DNA of 64,000 nt from contig CM039211.1 in NCBI GenBank assembly GCA_008360975.2, forward strand, positions 7,811,522 through 7,875,521, written 5' to 3'. Both the position numbers and the translations under genes were made by a program. Under the pieces are notes generated by a model. It saw only the letters and a program-made list of their open reading frames with translations. It had not been told where the DNA came from and searched no databases. Positions 48,221 through 60,899 of this stretch are shown one piece after another. Source of the DNA: Lichenostomus cassidix (taxonomy: Eukaryota; Chordata; Aves; Passeriformes; Meliphagidae). The stretch's first letter is position 1. Each line of letters starts with the position of its first letter.

Positions 48221-51200
48221 CTCTCACCTAGCAATGCTTTAGTTTGCACACACGAGCCAAGAACAGAGGCAGCTGCCCAGATAGTTCTGTGCTTGGTCTC
48301 CTTAACTGGTTCTTATCCTGCAAAGTCCATTTTTTTTAATGACTCAGCCTGTCTCCACCTCTACTCTTCTGCAAGTTGTTTGGACCAGCTTTTGGTTGGT
48401 TAACTTTTGCAAGTTAACCAAACACTTCTTTTTACGGAGCAGTTCATCTTCAAAAATGTTCAAGCTGTCTGAGAAATAGATAATATTCAAATGCAAAGAA
48501 GTTGAAGCAGGTGGATACTAACAGGGGGCATGTATTTGTATTTTCTCCCCATTGATTTAATGCAAACATTTAGTTTAAACAGCTTGCCTCCAGTTCCAAA
48601 ATAAACTTCAGATACCTAAGTAAACAGGTTCAGAAGTAATGTAGGTTCAGAGTAATGTAATGTAATCTAAGTAATGTAGGTTCAGAAAACCTTCATTTAG
48701 CTGCCAATTAACTTGAAAGAATCCAAGCTTCACAGGCACTCCAAATGTTGCAGTAACAGCATCTAAAACATGATTTATGTGTTGGATCAGAAACTCCTTG
48801 GTGTCAGCCAAGAGAAAAGTACCTAGCCCTTGTTCACATCCATGAAAAACAAATCCTCCACGTGTTTCCATGTAGGGCTTGGTCACACAGTTTCCACCCC
48901 AGCAAACACTAAATCAAACTCTCTGCAAGGTGCAGAAATCAAGTATATTATGTAAAACAGAGGAGAAATCACAGGGACCCAACTATTCAGCTCTTATCAG
49001 CTGCAGTTTAAATGTACTTTCCTTATTACTGCAGCGGCTACTGCAGCCAGCAGATCAGCAAACCTAGGTGGGCTGCACGCTGAGTCCTGCCTCTCTCATT
49101 CCTCTTAGCGCAGAAGGACCCTGGCTTTGAGAGGCACTGGGACTGTGAAAGCTGCTCTAGCCTTTCAAAATCCCATGAGCAGTGGGAATGAAAATCTCAT
49201 AGGCATCAAATAGTGTTTCTCAGCTGTGGAAGTAAAGGAAGAGGAAAACAGAACATTAAAGAAATCACCCGAGGAAAGCGAATGTCTTGACATATAAGGG
49301 GAGCTCCCTAGCACCTGGTTCCTTTGAAGCATTTTATTCTGCTTTCCTGGGACAAGTCAGGTATGTCACTTACCTTGAAATCATGCAACTTCTGTTTCAT
49401 CAGATGGTCACTCTTCAGAAACATAAACTTGTGGGAAAATGGCCCTGCTTTCCCTGACAACAAAAACAACCCCAAAACTTACACAATGACTTAGTAAAAT
49501 GTCCAAACACATAAATATGGAGTTTGGTATGATTCTCCAGAGACAGGTTTGAAGAGACAGGTTTTGGTGGTCCACTAGTTTGAATTGTAGCAAAATGAAG
49601 CTTGGAAGCACCAAAGAAATTGCTACTCCAATTTAAGAGATAAATGTTGATAAATCTACTTTGAAACTCCAGCCAAGGAGTTCTCATCACAGCAACATTA
49701 GTAATTATTATCAGATGTATGAAGAAATGTTTTCTAAACTTTCTCTTTTTCTAATGTAAACCAAATGTTTTCCTCCTTACCAGTAGGATAAATAATGCAC
49801 TGTTTTTCCATTGTAGTAGGACTATCAACTGTATACTTCATTAAGTTTATTTCTTTCTGCAGGAAAACTTTGTCCTTTTAAATTTCCTTCATGAAATCCA
49901 TTGAAAATATAACTGCAGAAATTGCATAGAACATCATACAACACAAATGTTCCTTCTCAAGCATAGCTGAGAGAGGGACTCCAGCAAAAAAACAGGAACA
50001 CAAATCCTTTAGCACAGCCTCTTACATAAGTTTTCAAAGCCAAAACCACTTTGGAGCCCTGCTTTTAAACATGAGTCTCATAGCAGCCTAGAAAATAGCC
50101 AACATTTCTTATGGATTGATATGTCTAATTTCTCTTTTTCTCTTCACACCTCACCCAGCTCTGTAAATAAAGTGCCCCTCCTCTTTACTGCTACCACCAC
50201 CTGAATATGTTTGACCTGTCTGGTGCTCTTCTGTTAAAAATTACCATTTCCAGGTATTAACTGTAAATTTAATAAGGGAGGTTTTAAAAAGAACTGGGAG
50301 CAAAGGGACAATTACTCACATCCTTAGTAGAATGAGCATTGATTTTTTTGTCTGTGTTTGCTCCTCACACAGTTCAGAGGCTATGGGCACTCTGTTTATG
50401 ATTCAGCCTTGTCCTAGAGCTGAGGAATTATTTTTAAGGTATTTCCCACAACTAGTTACTAAAGAGTTCTGTCTTTCAAATTATCTTAGTGTCACATGAA
50501 TTTTCCAGTCATACCCCAGAGGATGGCTACTGAGATGTCTTCTAAAACCTCCAGCTTTCTTCTGCCCTCTGAAGCATGTGGGGTTTGCTGTTTGTAGTTT
50601 TGTGTCTGTGCTAAAGACTGACCTGAGGGAACTCCCCAGATTGGCTGTGGGTAAAGGATGCTACAATGCAACCCCAAGCTAAGCAGATATGTGGAACCCC
50701 AGACATGTGTTTTCTTATACTGGAGTATTCCACAGGAGAAAGCTGGAATAATCCATCTAAAGTTTCAAGGAAAGTTGTGTTACCCTCTCTGGCTCCCACA
50801 AAACTAGTAAGAACTGAAATACCTGCTTTTCAGTGTTTGTGCCACGGCAAAAGAAGACTTTCTTGTCAGGTAATGAGTGCCAACCTCTCTCCTCTCTACA
50901 CCTGCATCAAGGGGGAGCTTTACAGTGCTTAGAAATCGTCACCTCTTTGCCTGCAGCCCTCTTAATTGGGAGCTATCTGAACATTCCTTTTCCTGTTCCA
51001 AAAAATGAGATGTTGAAGTGCCTATATTTATGTGATAGAATAGGCACGTCAAAGAGATTACCAACTTTTCCACAGGCAGTACCTAAATCCTCTGATAAGA
51101 TTGTTCATTAAGAGTCTTCTTTTCCATATGGGAAACCTTACAGCTGGGAAAAAAAACCAAGGTGAAAATGTCCAGAAGCATAAAGAGCGGAAACTGCAGA

Positions 51201-52410
51201 GGTCTCAATGTCTCTTCCAGAGCTGAAGCAATTCTAAAATATTCTGTCAGCTCTGATGACTTTCTCTTTATCTAACCTTTAAAGGATGTTTTAAATTCAA
51301 CTGCAGCTGAATTTCTGAATTGCTTGCCTTAAAAAATGTCAGCATTGACTGGTATTTGCTTGCATACTTTCTCTATGAAATTTAATTATCTGATAATTCA
51401 ATACTAGTGTGAATCCAGCTATGTATTGACTCAATTGTAATAATCACCAGAATCTGAAAAACACAGTGTGTCATTCCTGTTTTAGTAAGAGGTCACAGCA
51501 GCTGGTGCTAGCAGTAACTGACTAAGTCCAGACTTGTTTATTTTTCCAATTTGCAATGAAACATGAAAATGCAGTGGCATGGCTTTTTCTCTCAGCTTAT
51601 CTCAGATGAAATTTCAGAAGTGAAAGTCTTTTGGCAAATGCTTATACACACATATAGCATATTGTCTCTGGCCCTAATTTTAGACATGGATTTTCCCTTT
51701 TTTACCACAGACACTTTGTTTATACTACACAATTTGTATTTTTGTCACAATAATTACAAAGAGGGCAATGAACAGGAAAATGGATTTTATAATCTTGTTA
51801 AGAGAACTGCATAATGAGGGGATTTCCTCAGAATGGACCTATGACACATTCATATTTATCTTCAGTGAATCATGTTGTAGGCAAAAATCTTTGTCCACAG
51901 AACTAGATAGGAGATCTCTAGTATAGACATGAATAAGGAAAAAAAGTCAACACGCTGGTGCTATGACAACATCCTGGAGGATGACCCTTGTGCAAGAGGT
52001 CCAGGCAGACAGCTTGCTGGAACAGCAGCTGTCCAGCTGAGCACTCTCCAGCACTGTAAGACACCACTTAACACAAAACAGTTTTCAGTGGTTAAGAAAG
52101 GGACACTGACGAAGTTAAGGAGATATTGAATATTGAAGGTGAGCGGGTTTAGGATCTGAGACATGTTTTTGTTCACATGCCTATGTTCACAATAATTCAC
52201 AGCGGAAACTGGTAGTGGAAATAAAAAAGATAAGTGGAAAAACGTAAACTGAACACAGCATACTCAAATCACCTCATACCATAAATGAAAAGGAAAAGGC
52301 CACTTGCCTTGGAGAAGTTATTTCTCATTACCAGAGCATGACATCCATGATCTCCCAGTCCTGATTCTGAGGGAAAACTGGCAAGTCAGACAAGGAGCCC
52401 TCAAGCTTGT
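48221..52410. other. Intergenic DNA
   Basis: No gene found in about 4.2 kb. An 11-bp-stem hairpin at 48396-48421 is listed separately. Confidence 0.4.
48396..48421. repeat. Perfect hairpin, 11-bp stem and 4-base loop
   Basis: TTGGTTAACTT, loop TTGC, AAGTTAACCAA. Exact complement over 11 bases. Confidence 0.85.
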
Positions 52411-52419
52411 GTGGGGCTC

Positions 52420-53411
52420 ATGTGGGGCTTGTGTGGCAAGGTTTTGGTGACCTCAGGTGGGGAGGCTGTCAGGATCACTTCTGTGAGAAGCTTCCATCAG
52501 GTCACCACAGCCAGTGCCAAGCAGCTCCATGATGGACCTGCTGCTGGCCAGGGCTGAGCCCATCAGCAGCAGTGGCAGCACCTCTGAGATATTGCATCAA
52601 AAAGTTAATTAAAGCTGCACTGCAGCAGCCATGAGAGCCATGGGAGAGCAGGGGAGAGAAACAGCCCTGCAGACCCCAAGATCCATGCAGGAGGAGGGGA
52701 GGAGGAGCTCCAGAGCCAGAGCAGCCCACGGTGCAGCCCACGGTGAGGCAGCTGTGCCCCTACAGACTGTAGGGTCTGTGGTGGAGCAGAGATCCCTCGG
52801 CAGCATTGAAGGAAGCTCTGACCCCATGGAGAACACGCTGGAGCGGGATCCTAGCAGGAGCTACAGCCCTTGCAGAGGAGCTGTAGGGTCAGGTTTACCA
52901 GCAGTACCTAGGGGCCCATGGGGAGACTCAAGCTGGAGCAGTCTGCTTCTGAGGAACTGCATCCCATGGAAAGGACCTGCCCTGGAGGAGGATTGTTCCC
53001 TGTGTTGGGAACCCATGCTGGAGCAAGGGAGCAGCATGAAGAGGAAGGAGCAGCCCAGACACATAAAAACTGATAGCAACCCTCAATTTCCCAACCTCCT
53101 CTGCCACTCAGGGGAGGAGGCAAAGGAGCTTGGAGTGAAGTTCACTCCAGAAAGAACAGAGCGATGGGGCAAAGGTGTTTTACATTATTGGCTCTTATTT
53201 CTCATTATCATGTTCTCTTTAATTAGCAATACATTAATCTGTCTAAGTCTGTTTCACCCTTGACAGTAATTAGCAAGAAATCTCCTAGTCCTTATCTTGA
53301 CTTGTGATATTTCTATCACTTTCCCCCCCTCCCCACAATCCTGTTGAGAAATAAAAGTGAGAGAGCAGTTTGGTGAGCACCTCGTGGCCGGTCAAGATCA
53401 GCCCACACAAT
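52420..53411 (+). mobile_element. Avian endogenous-retrovirus LTR, long copy
   Basis: It shares the order of blocks with the 54.3-54.7 kb element: GAAGAGGAAGGAGCAG, a CCTCTGCCACT...GGAGGAGG block, AAGTCTGTTTCACCCTTGACAG, TCCTTATCTTGAC, and near the end GAAATAAAAGTGAGAGAGCA and GGTCAAGATCAGCCCACA. This is a known type of long avian LTR. The 210-codon frame at 52631-53263 lies wholly inside it and is not a gene. Left boundary uncertain. Confidence 0.65.
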
Positions 53412-54309
53412 ACTCATAATTTCACCAGATGATAAACATCATTGACTAAGATGACGTTCAGAATTTTTTTTTGCCATATTGCAATTCTGGGTTTTTGGGG
53501 TTTTTTTGTTATTCACTCATATAAACATTCAACTTACAGATGTCCACTTTAATCCTTGTTTTATTCATATTTGCTGGATCCCACCCCAATGACTTGTGAA
53601 TGACTCCCAGTCCTAATATGTTAGCGTGGTTGTCTGCCAGCCCCTCAACAGCTTAGCTATGCATTAAAGACCCACTCATCTGCTCTACAGCACCTCTGGC
53701 TTTATTTTGTGGTTGCTTAAGGAGGTCTGAGACCTCCTGCAGCTGCAACAAGGTCTGGCTTCTGTTTCATCTGCCAGAAAAGTTACTAAGCACAGCAGAC
53801 AGGTCAGTTTCTGTGGCAGCAGCCATGAAATGCTTGGTGCCGGTCACATACTCTCTTCTTGGCCCCCCTGTTGTGTCTGTGCATTTGCAATGATTTCAGA
53901 AGATCACAGATTGAATGCTGGGTACAAAGCTGGTCTCCTGGTAACATATTTTTACAGGGAGTCTCTAGGAGTGAGGTCTAACAGGTACATTCCTGTGGCT
54001 TTTCATCTTCCTGTTTGGCACAGTAAGGACAGGGAAAGCCTCTTACAGATTTCAAAATTATTATATTTGTGGACAAGGTTAGATGACAAAATGTTACATT
54101 TACACAGAGAAAGGAGTTCCTCTGTGATAAAATTCCTGCCTGTCAAGTGCTCAAAACTGAAGTTTTATCCTTTGTTGTTTTTCTTGAAGCATGTGTCAGC
54201 CTATAAAGCCACCAGAAACTAGTCTTTAAGTGTCTAAATATGTTTTTATTTATTATTTATTAGTTATTAATTAATTTATGGGGTTTATATTGTTTATTGA
54301 TATAGATAC

Positions 54310-54736
54310 TGTCAGAGACTTCTGTGTGGGAGTGTAAGGAGTCTGCCCCATGAGGAGGAAGGACGTGCAGACCCCATGTGATGAAGTGACTAAAACCGCC
54401 ATTCCCCATCCCCCCGTGCCACTGTGAAGAGGAGGTGGAGAATTCAGAAGCAAAGTTAAGCCCAGGAAAGTGAGAGAGGGGGAGGAAGGGTGTCTAAGGA
54501 TGTACTTTTTATTTCTCTTTATCCTTCTTTGATTTGATCAGTGATAAATTCAATTAATTTCCCCAACTCGAGTCTGTTTCACCCATGACAGCAACTACTG
54601 GTTGATCTCTCTCCCTGCCCTTATCTTGCCACACAAGTTTTTTATTACATTTTCTACCAGCTGTCCTGTGGAGGGAGAGAATTTTAGAGTGCCTGAGGGG
54701 GCAGCTGGGGTCTAGCCAGGGTCAACTCACCACAGT
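54310..54736 (+). mobile_element. Avian endogenous-retrovirus LTR, second copy (5' truncated)
   Basis: The same family as the preceding element: CCCATGAGGAGGAAGGACG, GAGTCTGTTTCACCCATGAC, CCCTTATCTTGCCACACAAG, and the end GGGTCAACTCACCACA. A tetranucleotide microsatellite starts right at its 3' edge. Confidence 0.7.
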
Positions 54737-54737
54737 G

Positions 54738-54845
54738 CGTCTATCTATCCATCTATATATCTATCTGTTGATCTATATCTATTTATCTATCATTCATCTA
54801 TCTATCTATCTATCTATCTATCATCTATCCATCTATCTATTTATT
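54738..54845 (+). repeat. (CTAT)n microsatellite
   Basis: About 105 bases of CTAT units with interruptions (CCAT, CATT, TGTTG). The longest pure run is near 54797-54821. Confidence 0.93.
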
Positions 54846-54849
54846 CTGT

Positions 54850-57800
54850 ACTTTTGCTACAAGTAGTTTGCCACAAAATGTTTAATGAAGTTTAACTCAG
54901 TTTTTCATGATAAAAACTTTAAAGCTGGTACTCCAATAAAATCAGGAAAAAATTAAAAATTAGTGGAAAAGATACATTCTAACCTAAAGAAATATACCTA
55001 AAGTACAATTTTACTTGCTTTTGTAGCAATTATTTTGAAAGGATCTCAGAAGTAGCTCTGCTAATTCCTTAGCAAACCAGATTTTTGCAAAACAGATTCC
55101 TTGTATACAAGAAAAAGCCTTTCTGTCTTGAACTTTTCTTTCCATCTGGTGAGAAAGTAGAGATCTAAACTTATGTGGAGCATTTCAGTCTGGGATGAGA
55201 TCTGTAATGAGACCAGGATGACAAAAACTTCATCTGTAAAAAGAGTCTTTTAAAAGTAATTTTGAGTAATTCACATATGTCATACTGAAATAGCACCAGC
55301 ATTCTTTCATAATTAAAAATCTGAGTAACTACCAAGAATAGAGTAGAATTCCAGATTTTTTTTTATAATCTGGCAATTATATGAATTGCCAGAAAAAATC
55401 TTTTCTCAAGCACATCTCAAGTTAGACAAGTGCGTGACTGTGTTAATACTTTCTTCTTCAGGACAGTCTATGTCTTTGCTTCATTTTGAAAATTTATGGT
55501 TTCAGTTTTGCCTTTGGAGAACTCCAGCAGACACGTTGCAAGTTTGATTCCAGCATTTCAACCCTTGAAAAGAGCTCTTCTCTGCAGTATTTATGTAAAT
55601 TACTTCTTTTGTCAGATTTCATTTTGTCAGAAATTTTAACTGAAAAAAGATAAATGTTTTCCTGTTTTAGTATTACTAAAAATAAAAACTAGGAAATAAA
55701 ATTACCCACGGATCTCACCATCTCAAGTGTTTCTCTCTTTTTTTTTGAGTGGCTTTGTTATAGTTTTAGCTCTAGTGGGTCTTAAATGATAAATTATCTA
55801 TTTAAAGGCCCGTTATGTCTTCTAAAGAAGAGGAAAATCTTTAGGGAATAATTAAGATGCAAAATTTTCTTATCTCTTAAGTCTTTTTACGTTGAGAGTT
55901 TTTCCATAACTACTAGACTATCTATGCACTTGAAAAGGCATACAGGGACATATTTTACATAGTCAATAATTTCTTGTAACTACATTATTTAGGGTGCAAG
56001 GTATTTTTGCACTCTCTTCAGTTCTTCCACATCACAGAAACTAGTGAGAGCAAAGAGAGAAAATTAGGAATGGTTGAAATACTGGAGTGAAATTAAAAAT
56101 AGTTTCTGAAGCTCTGGCTCAATATCCACAATGTTGCAATTCAAAACAGTTTGGAAAGTTTTCCCAAAATAACAAAGCAGATATTATAAACACCAAAACA
56201 AGACTTCAGATTGTCAGTGCGACACATCATGAGAAGTGCTTTTGTGGTCAGTTCCTCACCAATAAATCCAAAAGGTTTTTTGTGGGTAAAACCTGATGAT
56301 TATTATTAGCATATGGCAAGGCTATCTGCCAAAAGAGTAGAATTTTAAATGTATTTCTTACCAACTGGCCCTTATTTATCCTGATCATACACCTATTAAG
56401 CTTCTTTTAATGAGCAATTTGGAACACTTATTGTTCCAAGAAATTGGAACAATTGTCAAGAAATCGTTCCAAATTCTTGACAAAAAATATAGGAGTCAAC
56501 CAGAGGGGACCAATAAACCTAATCAGATGTCTAGGAAGCATCTAGTGGTGGACTGATCAAAGGAGTAAAAAAAGCCCTCACGAGGAAAGGTTGTCCCCCT
56601 TTTCAGACACGAAGATGAGACATGAGAACTGCCTTCTGTGGAGGGTAGCTGAAATATGGTGATGTCAGCCTGTCCATTGTATGGGGGCAGCAGGGATGGA
56701 GCTCCAGGCTGGACTCCAGGAATAACTTTTAGGAGCCACCAGGAGCAGGATGTTCAACAAGGCTGCCTTGGGATCCCCATAGCACCTTCACCACCTCCCT
56801 GAGAAGCACATCTTGAGTTACAGCACTCTGTGATCCTGCCCAGGGATGAAGGAAACAGCTTGGGGACCTTGGTTCTCTGATTCATTGCCATAATGTTGTT
56901 TGGGAGATTCACAGAAGAATAACACAGCTTAAAATCTGTCTTGAAAACATCACAATGGCAACCAGGGGAGTTTTGCAGTTATGCAGGTGCAGCTCTCAGA
57001 AAAACTCAGCTCCACCAGCAGTCTGTTCTTCAAGGGGTGAGGCTCAAATGGTGTTAGCACTGCTGTGGCAATAAAACCACATCCTCTAATAGAGCACTGA
57101 GGCTGCACTGCTTTAACTGTACCACAACCTCTGAATGAAACTCACCTCCCCAAATTACAGTGCAGAGCTTACAGACAAGTGTCTGTAATTTGTTTCCCAC
57201 ATCCAGATATGTACTTGATGTTTGCAGCTGGTTGAAATCCACATTTAAATGTATTGTTGGCCACCAGCATTGAAGCCACTCTTGTTCCTTTTAAATGTTG
57301 CACTACCACTGATATTTCACACTTCAAACTCATGGCTTAAGCCCCCTTGCAAGCAGCTCCTACATCTTATTTGCTACCTACAGGTTGTACTCAGTCATGT
57401 AACTCTCAAGAAGCTTCTCTCTGCTCAAGAAATAAGAATAGCAAGGTTTATACACGTTACTGACCTCTCTGTGTCTGTCTTCCACTGCATATGTAGTTTG
57501 CTTTGCAGTCCTTTCCTTCTGTTGTGCCATTGTTTTTGTCTGCATTATTACTCACAGTATTTTTGGAGGTCCAGCATATTAAAAGAAAAACATACCCCAA
57601 GCCTACTCAGAGAAATTAAACCCAAGTAATACTGATCAGTGATGAAAAAAGAAAATTATTTAAAAATAGAAGAATTTCAGCTATAGGTTACATCTCTTTT
57701 GTGCTTTTACATTCATTTTACCACTTACACAGGAAACACACCAGGCTTAATTAGACGCCATGAGCACAAACACGTAATGCTGAGACAATGTCACTTCTGA

Positions 57801-58685
57801 AGTCCACATAAGGACCTCATCAAGCTTTTATTAAGAAGAACTTAGCAAAATATCCTGGATGAAACTCCCCAAACTGTAACTCTCCTGCATGTAAAAGGTG
57901 CAAGATTTATTTCTAAGGTTTTCATAACAGATTGCTGATCCAACAGATGCAGCAATCTCAGATAAATCTCATACAATAAGACTTATTTACTAGTTATTTT
58001 AAAAATAACCTATTGTATTGTTGAAACAATGCCCCACAAGTTACTGAAATAGAACATTAATAGAACTACTGAATGGTCTTCATTTTTTTAACTATTTTAT
58101 TTTATTGCTCTAACAAGGGAGATGGATAATTTTTAGCATTGTTCATAATAAAGCGAGTGCAGAGTTTTTGAAATTAATTTGTATGGTTTATACTTGATGT
58201 CTCACAAATCCATTCACACCATGAAAAAATTTTGTGATGTCTTTCTTGAATAACTGGTAAGTTTAATGAGATACACTGCTTCAAGGAAACAGAGTTACTC
58301 AATAGAGATCTTGGAGGGAAGGGATTTATCAAACCTAAAATCAAACATGCATTGGAGCTACAACAATTGCTTCATGTAAATACAGTATGGGAGGAGGGCA
58401 GGAGGAAGAGAGAGACGGAGTGAAATAGCTGTACACTGGCTCACATAAACCCTTGGGCAAAAGCTGCAGAGGTTGGAAAGAAAACATTAACTATATTTTA
58501 TATTTTCGTAACTTAACATGCATTCTTCTTACAGCCTGATCCAAAAATTCATCTCACACCAATAGGAAAAAATAATTACAATTTGTCTAAGTTTTTGCTC
58601 ACACTTCACATGGCTTACACATGAAAAGAGCACCTGGGAGGGTGATTAATACAATCAGTGAAAAGCTGTCAGAAGTACAGATATA
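54850..58685. other. Intergenic DNA
   Basis: AT-rich with no recognised gene. It holds a nested inverted-repeat cluster at 56430-56486. 56.58-57.05 kb is GC-richer and may be an unidentified old repeat. Confidence 0.4.
56430..56486. repeat. Cluster of two adjacent hairpins
   Basis: ATTGTTCCAA (56430-56439), loop GAAA, TTGGAACAAT (56444-56453). It overlaps a second pair, TTGTCAAGAA and TTCTTGACAA, whose 11-base loop again contains GTTCCAA. Confidence 0.8.
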
Positions 58686-58694
58686 TGCACCTAG

Positions 58695-59345
58695 CTTTAT
58701 CTCACAGTATATTTATTAACGATCTGGGCGCTGGAGTTGGATGCACCATTACCAAGTTTGCTGAGGTTACCAAACCAGGACGTGATGTTCACTCTCTTGA
58801 GGGACAAGACGCCATGCAGAAGGATCTAGATTGGAGTATTGGGCAATTTTCATCAGTGTGAAACTTAGTGAGCAGATGTCAGATTCTGCAGGAGGGCAAA
58901 CCCCATCCTGGGGTGCACCAAACACAGCACAGCCAGCTAGTCAACAGAGGGGATGTCCTGTTGTATTTAGGGAGAGCAGCTCTGGGTCCCACAATTCAGG
59001 AGGGATGTAAAGGCACTGGGATGCACCTAGAGGAGGGCACTGGGCTGGAAGGGCTATCCTGGGAGGAGCTGCTCAGGAGTCTGGGTTTGTCCAGTTTGGA
59101 GAAAAGGAAGCTGACGGGTGACTCACTGCTCTCTGCAGCTTCCTGGGGAGGGGAAGTGGAGAAGGAGGTGCTGATCTCTTTTCCCTGGGATCCAGTGACT
59201 GGAGCCATGGGAAGGGCTCACAGCTGTGCTAGGGGAGGGTCAGACTTTCTTTTTTGAGAGGAACAGGCTTCCCAGAGAAGTGGTCAATGCCCCAAGTCTG
59301 TGAGTGTTTAACAGGCATTTGGACAATGTCCTTAACAAGACATAG
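58695..59345 (+). mobile_element. CR1 LINE, reverse-transcriptase end and 3' region
   Basis: A plus-strand frame reads FINDLGAGVGCTITKFAEVT, then QDAMQKDLD, corresponding to the CR1 FINDxxxGxxxxxxKFADDT motif with the catalytic D-D changed to E-V. It is followed by TTGGAGAAAAGGAAGCTGA and GAGGAACAGGCTTCCCAGAG. Confidence 0.85.
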
Positions 59346-59349
59346 AAAC

Positions 59350-60660
59350 ACACACTGTTCCTGAAATTTAATTTAAGGCTCAAAGGTATGATATATCAAG
59401 AGTGCTTCTGCACTTGAAGAGATTAGATGACACTAAATTCACATCTATATCACAGAATACTAATTAATTACCCTGATTTTTGGAAGAAGACTTGTCCAAC
59501 TGCAGGCCATACACCCTCGATAGTGTGATTTCTGGCTGGTTTAAGAACTATCACAGGTTATAAAGGTCTGGTTCTTTTCCTCTTTTAGATTTCTGGATGG
59601 TGACTGTCACAAAACCTTTTAGCAGACCCTGCAGCACACACAGTAAGTGTCTCACCATCATGCTGACATGGATAAATATGAAGCAGTGATGTGTAAGACG
59701 CATTCAACCTCCCAGTGCTGTGCTCTTGCAAACACACTGGTGAGCTCCCTGTATTTGCCCTGATGCCACAGTTGGGCTTGTGCTCTCTTAATTACCATTA
59801 TTTACCATTAATTGTCATTACTCTCAGGGTCTAAATGGCATGGCACTGTTCCTGTCTTGTAAAGGGATGGATAGTTGCTCTCAGATAAGGCTTTTTTTCC
59901 CAAGCACAATAAAGTGAAAATTGCTGCCATGAGATCATCTTCCTGCACAAAATGCTCATATGCAACTTTCTGATTTTACAGTCCTCTTCCATCCCAAAAA
60001 ATTTTGCTGGTATGATTTGCCCTGGCTTTTGATAAAACTACAAAATAGATTTTGGCAATTTTAACCTTTTTTTCTTTCTACTCTTTTTAAATTTTTTTTT
60101 ACATTTTTACTTTTAAAAAAAAAAAATTTAAATATTTTTGTCATGATTTTCAGGAGGTGCCAGCTTCTAATCTATTTGATAACATTGGCGTCAGTCAATA
60201 TGTTGGTAACTCAATAAGTCTTTTAGAACAGTGAGGGATAAGACAACTGTCTTAGAAATTAAATGTCATAATGATGATTTCTGTTACATCTACATTTAAA
60301 TTCTTACCTTAGAAATCATATGCACCTCACTAAGTAAGACACTCACAAACATTAATCAAAGCACTACTATCTATCTGCCATATTAGTTTCTTCATCTGCT
60401 TATTTTGCTTATAATTTTACTACTCTTTAACACAGTGCCGAGATTTTTGGTTTTCCAAGTTATAAAAAAAAAATCGTGTAAAAGTTTTTTTGATAAATTA
60501 CAGAGGTTTTTTTTTAATGTACAGCTAAAAATTAATCAAACTTGCAGAATTTCTAGTACTTACTGGTGTGTTTTCTTTCAAAAATTCTGCTTGCAAGCCA
60601 TTTCTATGTGTTTTGGCTGGGCAGCTCTTGCAAACAGTATGCTTTGCCAGTGTATGGACC
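59350..60660. other. Intergenic DNA, nothing recognised
   Basis: AT-rich with A/T runs at 60089-60128. No gene. Confidence 0.4.
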
Positions 60661-60669
60661 AGAAATCCT

Positions 60670-60895
60670 GTGTAAAATTCAGAGATATGAGAGCATTGTC
60701 CAAACGCTTCTGGAACTGTATCTGGCTGGTGCTGTGACCACTTCCCTGGGGATCTGTTCCAGTACCCAAACACCATATGGGGGAAGAAGCTTTTCCTGAT
60801 ATTCAACCTAAACCTCCCCTGACTCAGCTTCAGGCCATTCCCTCATGCCCTGCCACTGCTCACCATCTCCTCTCTGTTCACAAGTTGCCTCAGGA
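60670..60895 (-). mobile_element. CR1 LINE fragment
   Basis: Clear inverted CR1 blocks: CATTGTCCAAACGCTTCTGG, GCTGTGACCACTTCCCTGGG, GGGGGAAGAAGCTTTTCCTG, CTAAACCTCCCCTGACTCAG. Confidence 0.9.
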
Positions 60896-60899
60896 CTAC

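Noticed and set aside
52631..53263. A 210-codon plus-strand frame
   Set aside because: It lies inside a repeated avian LTR, has no recognisable domain, and antisense frames are equally open.
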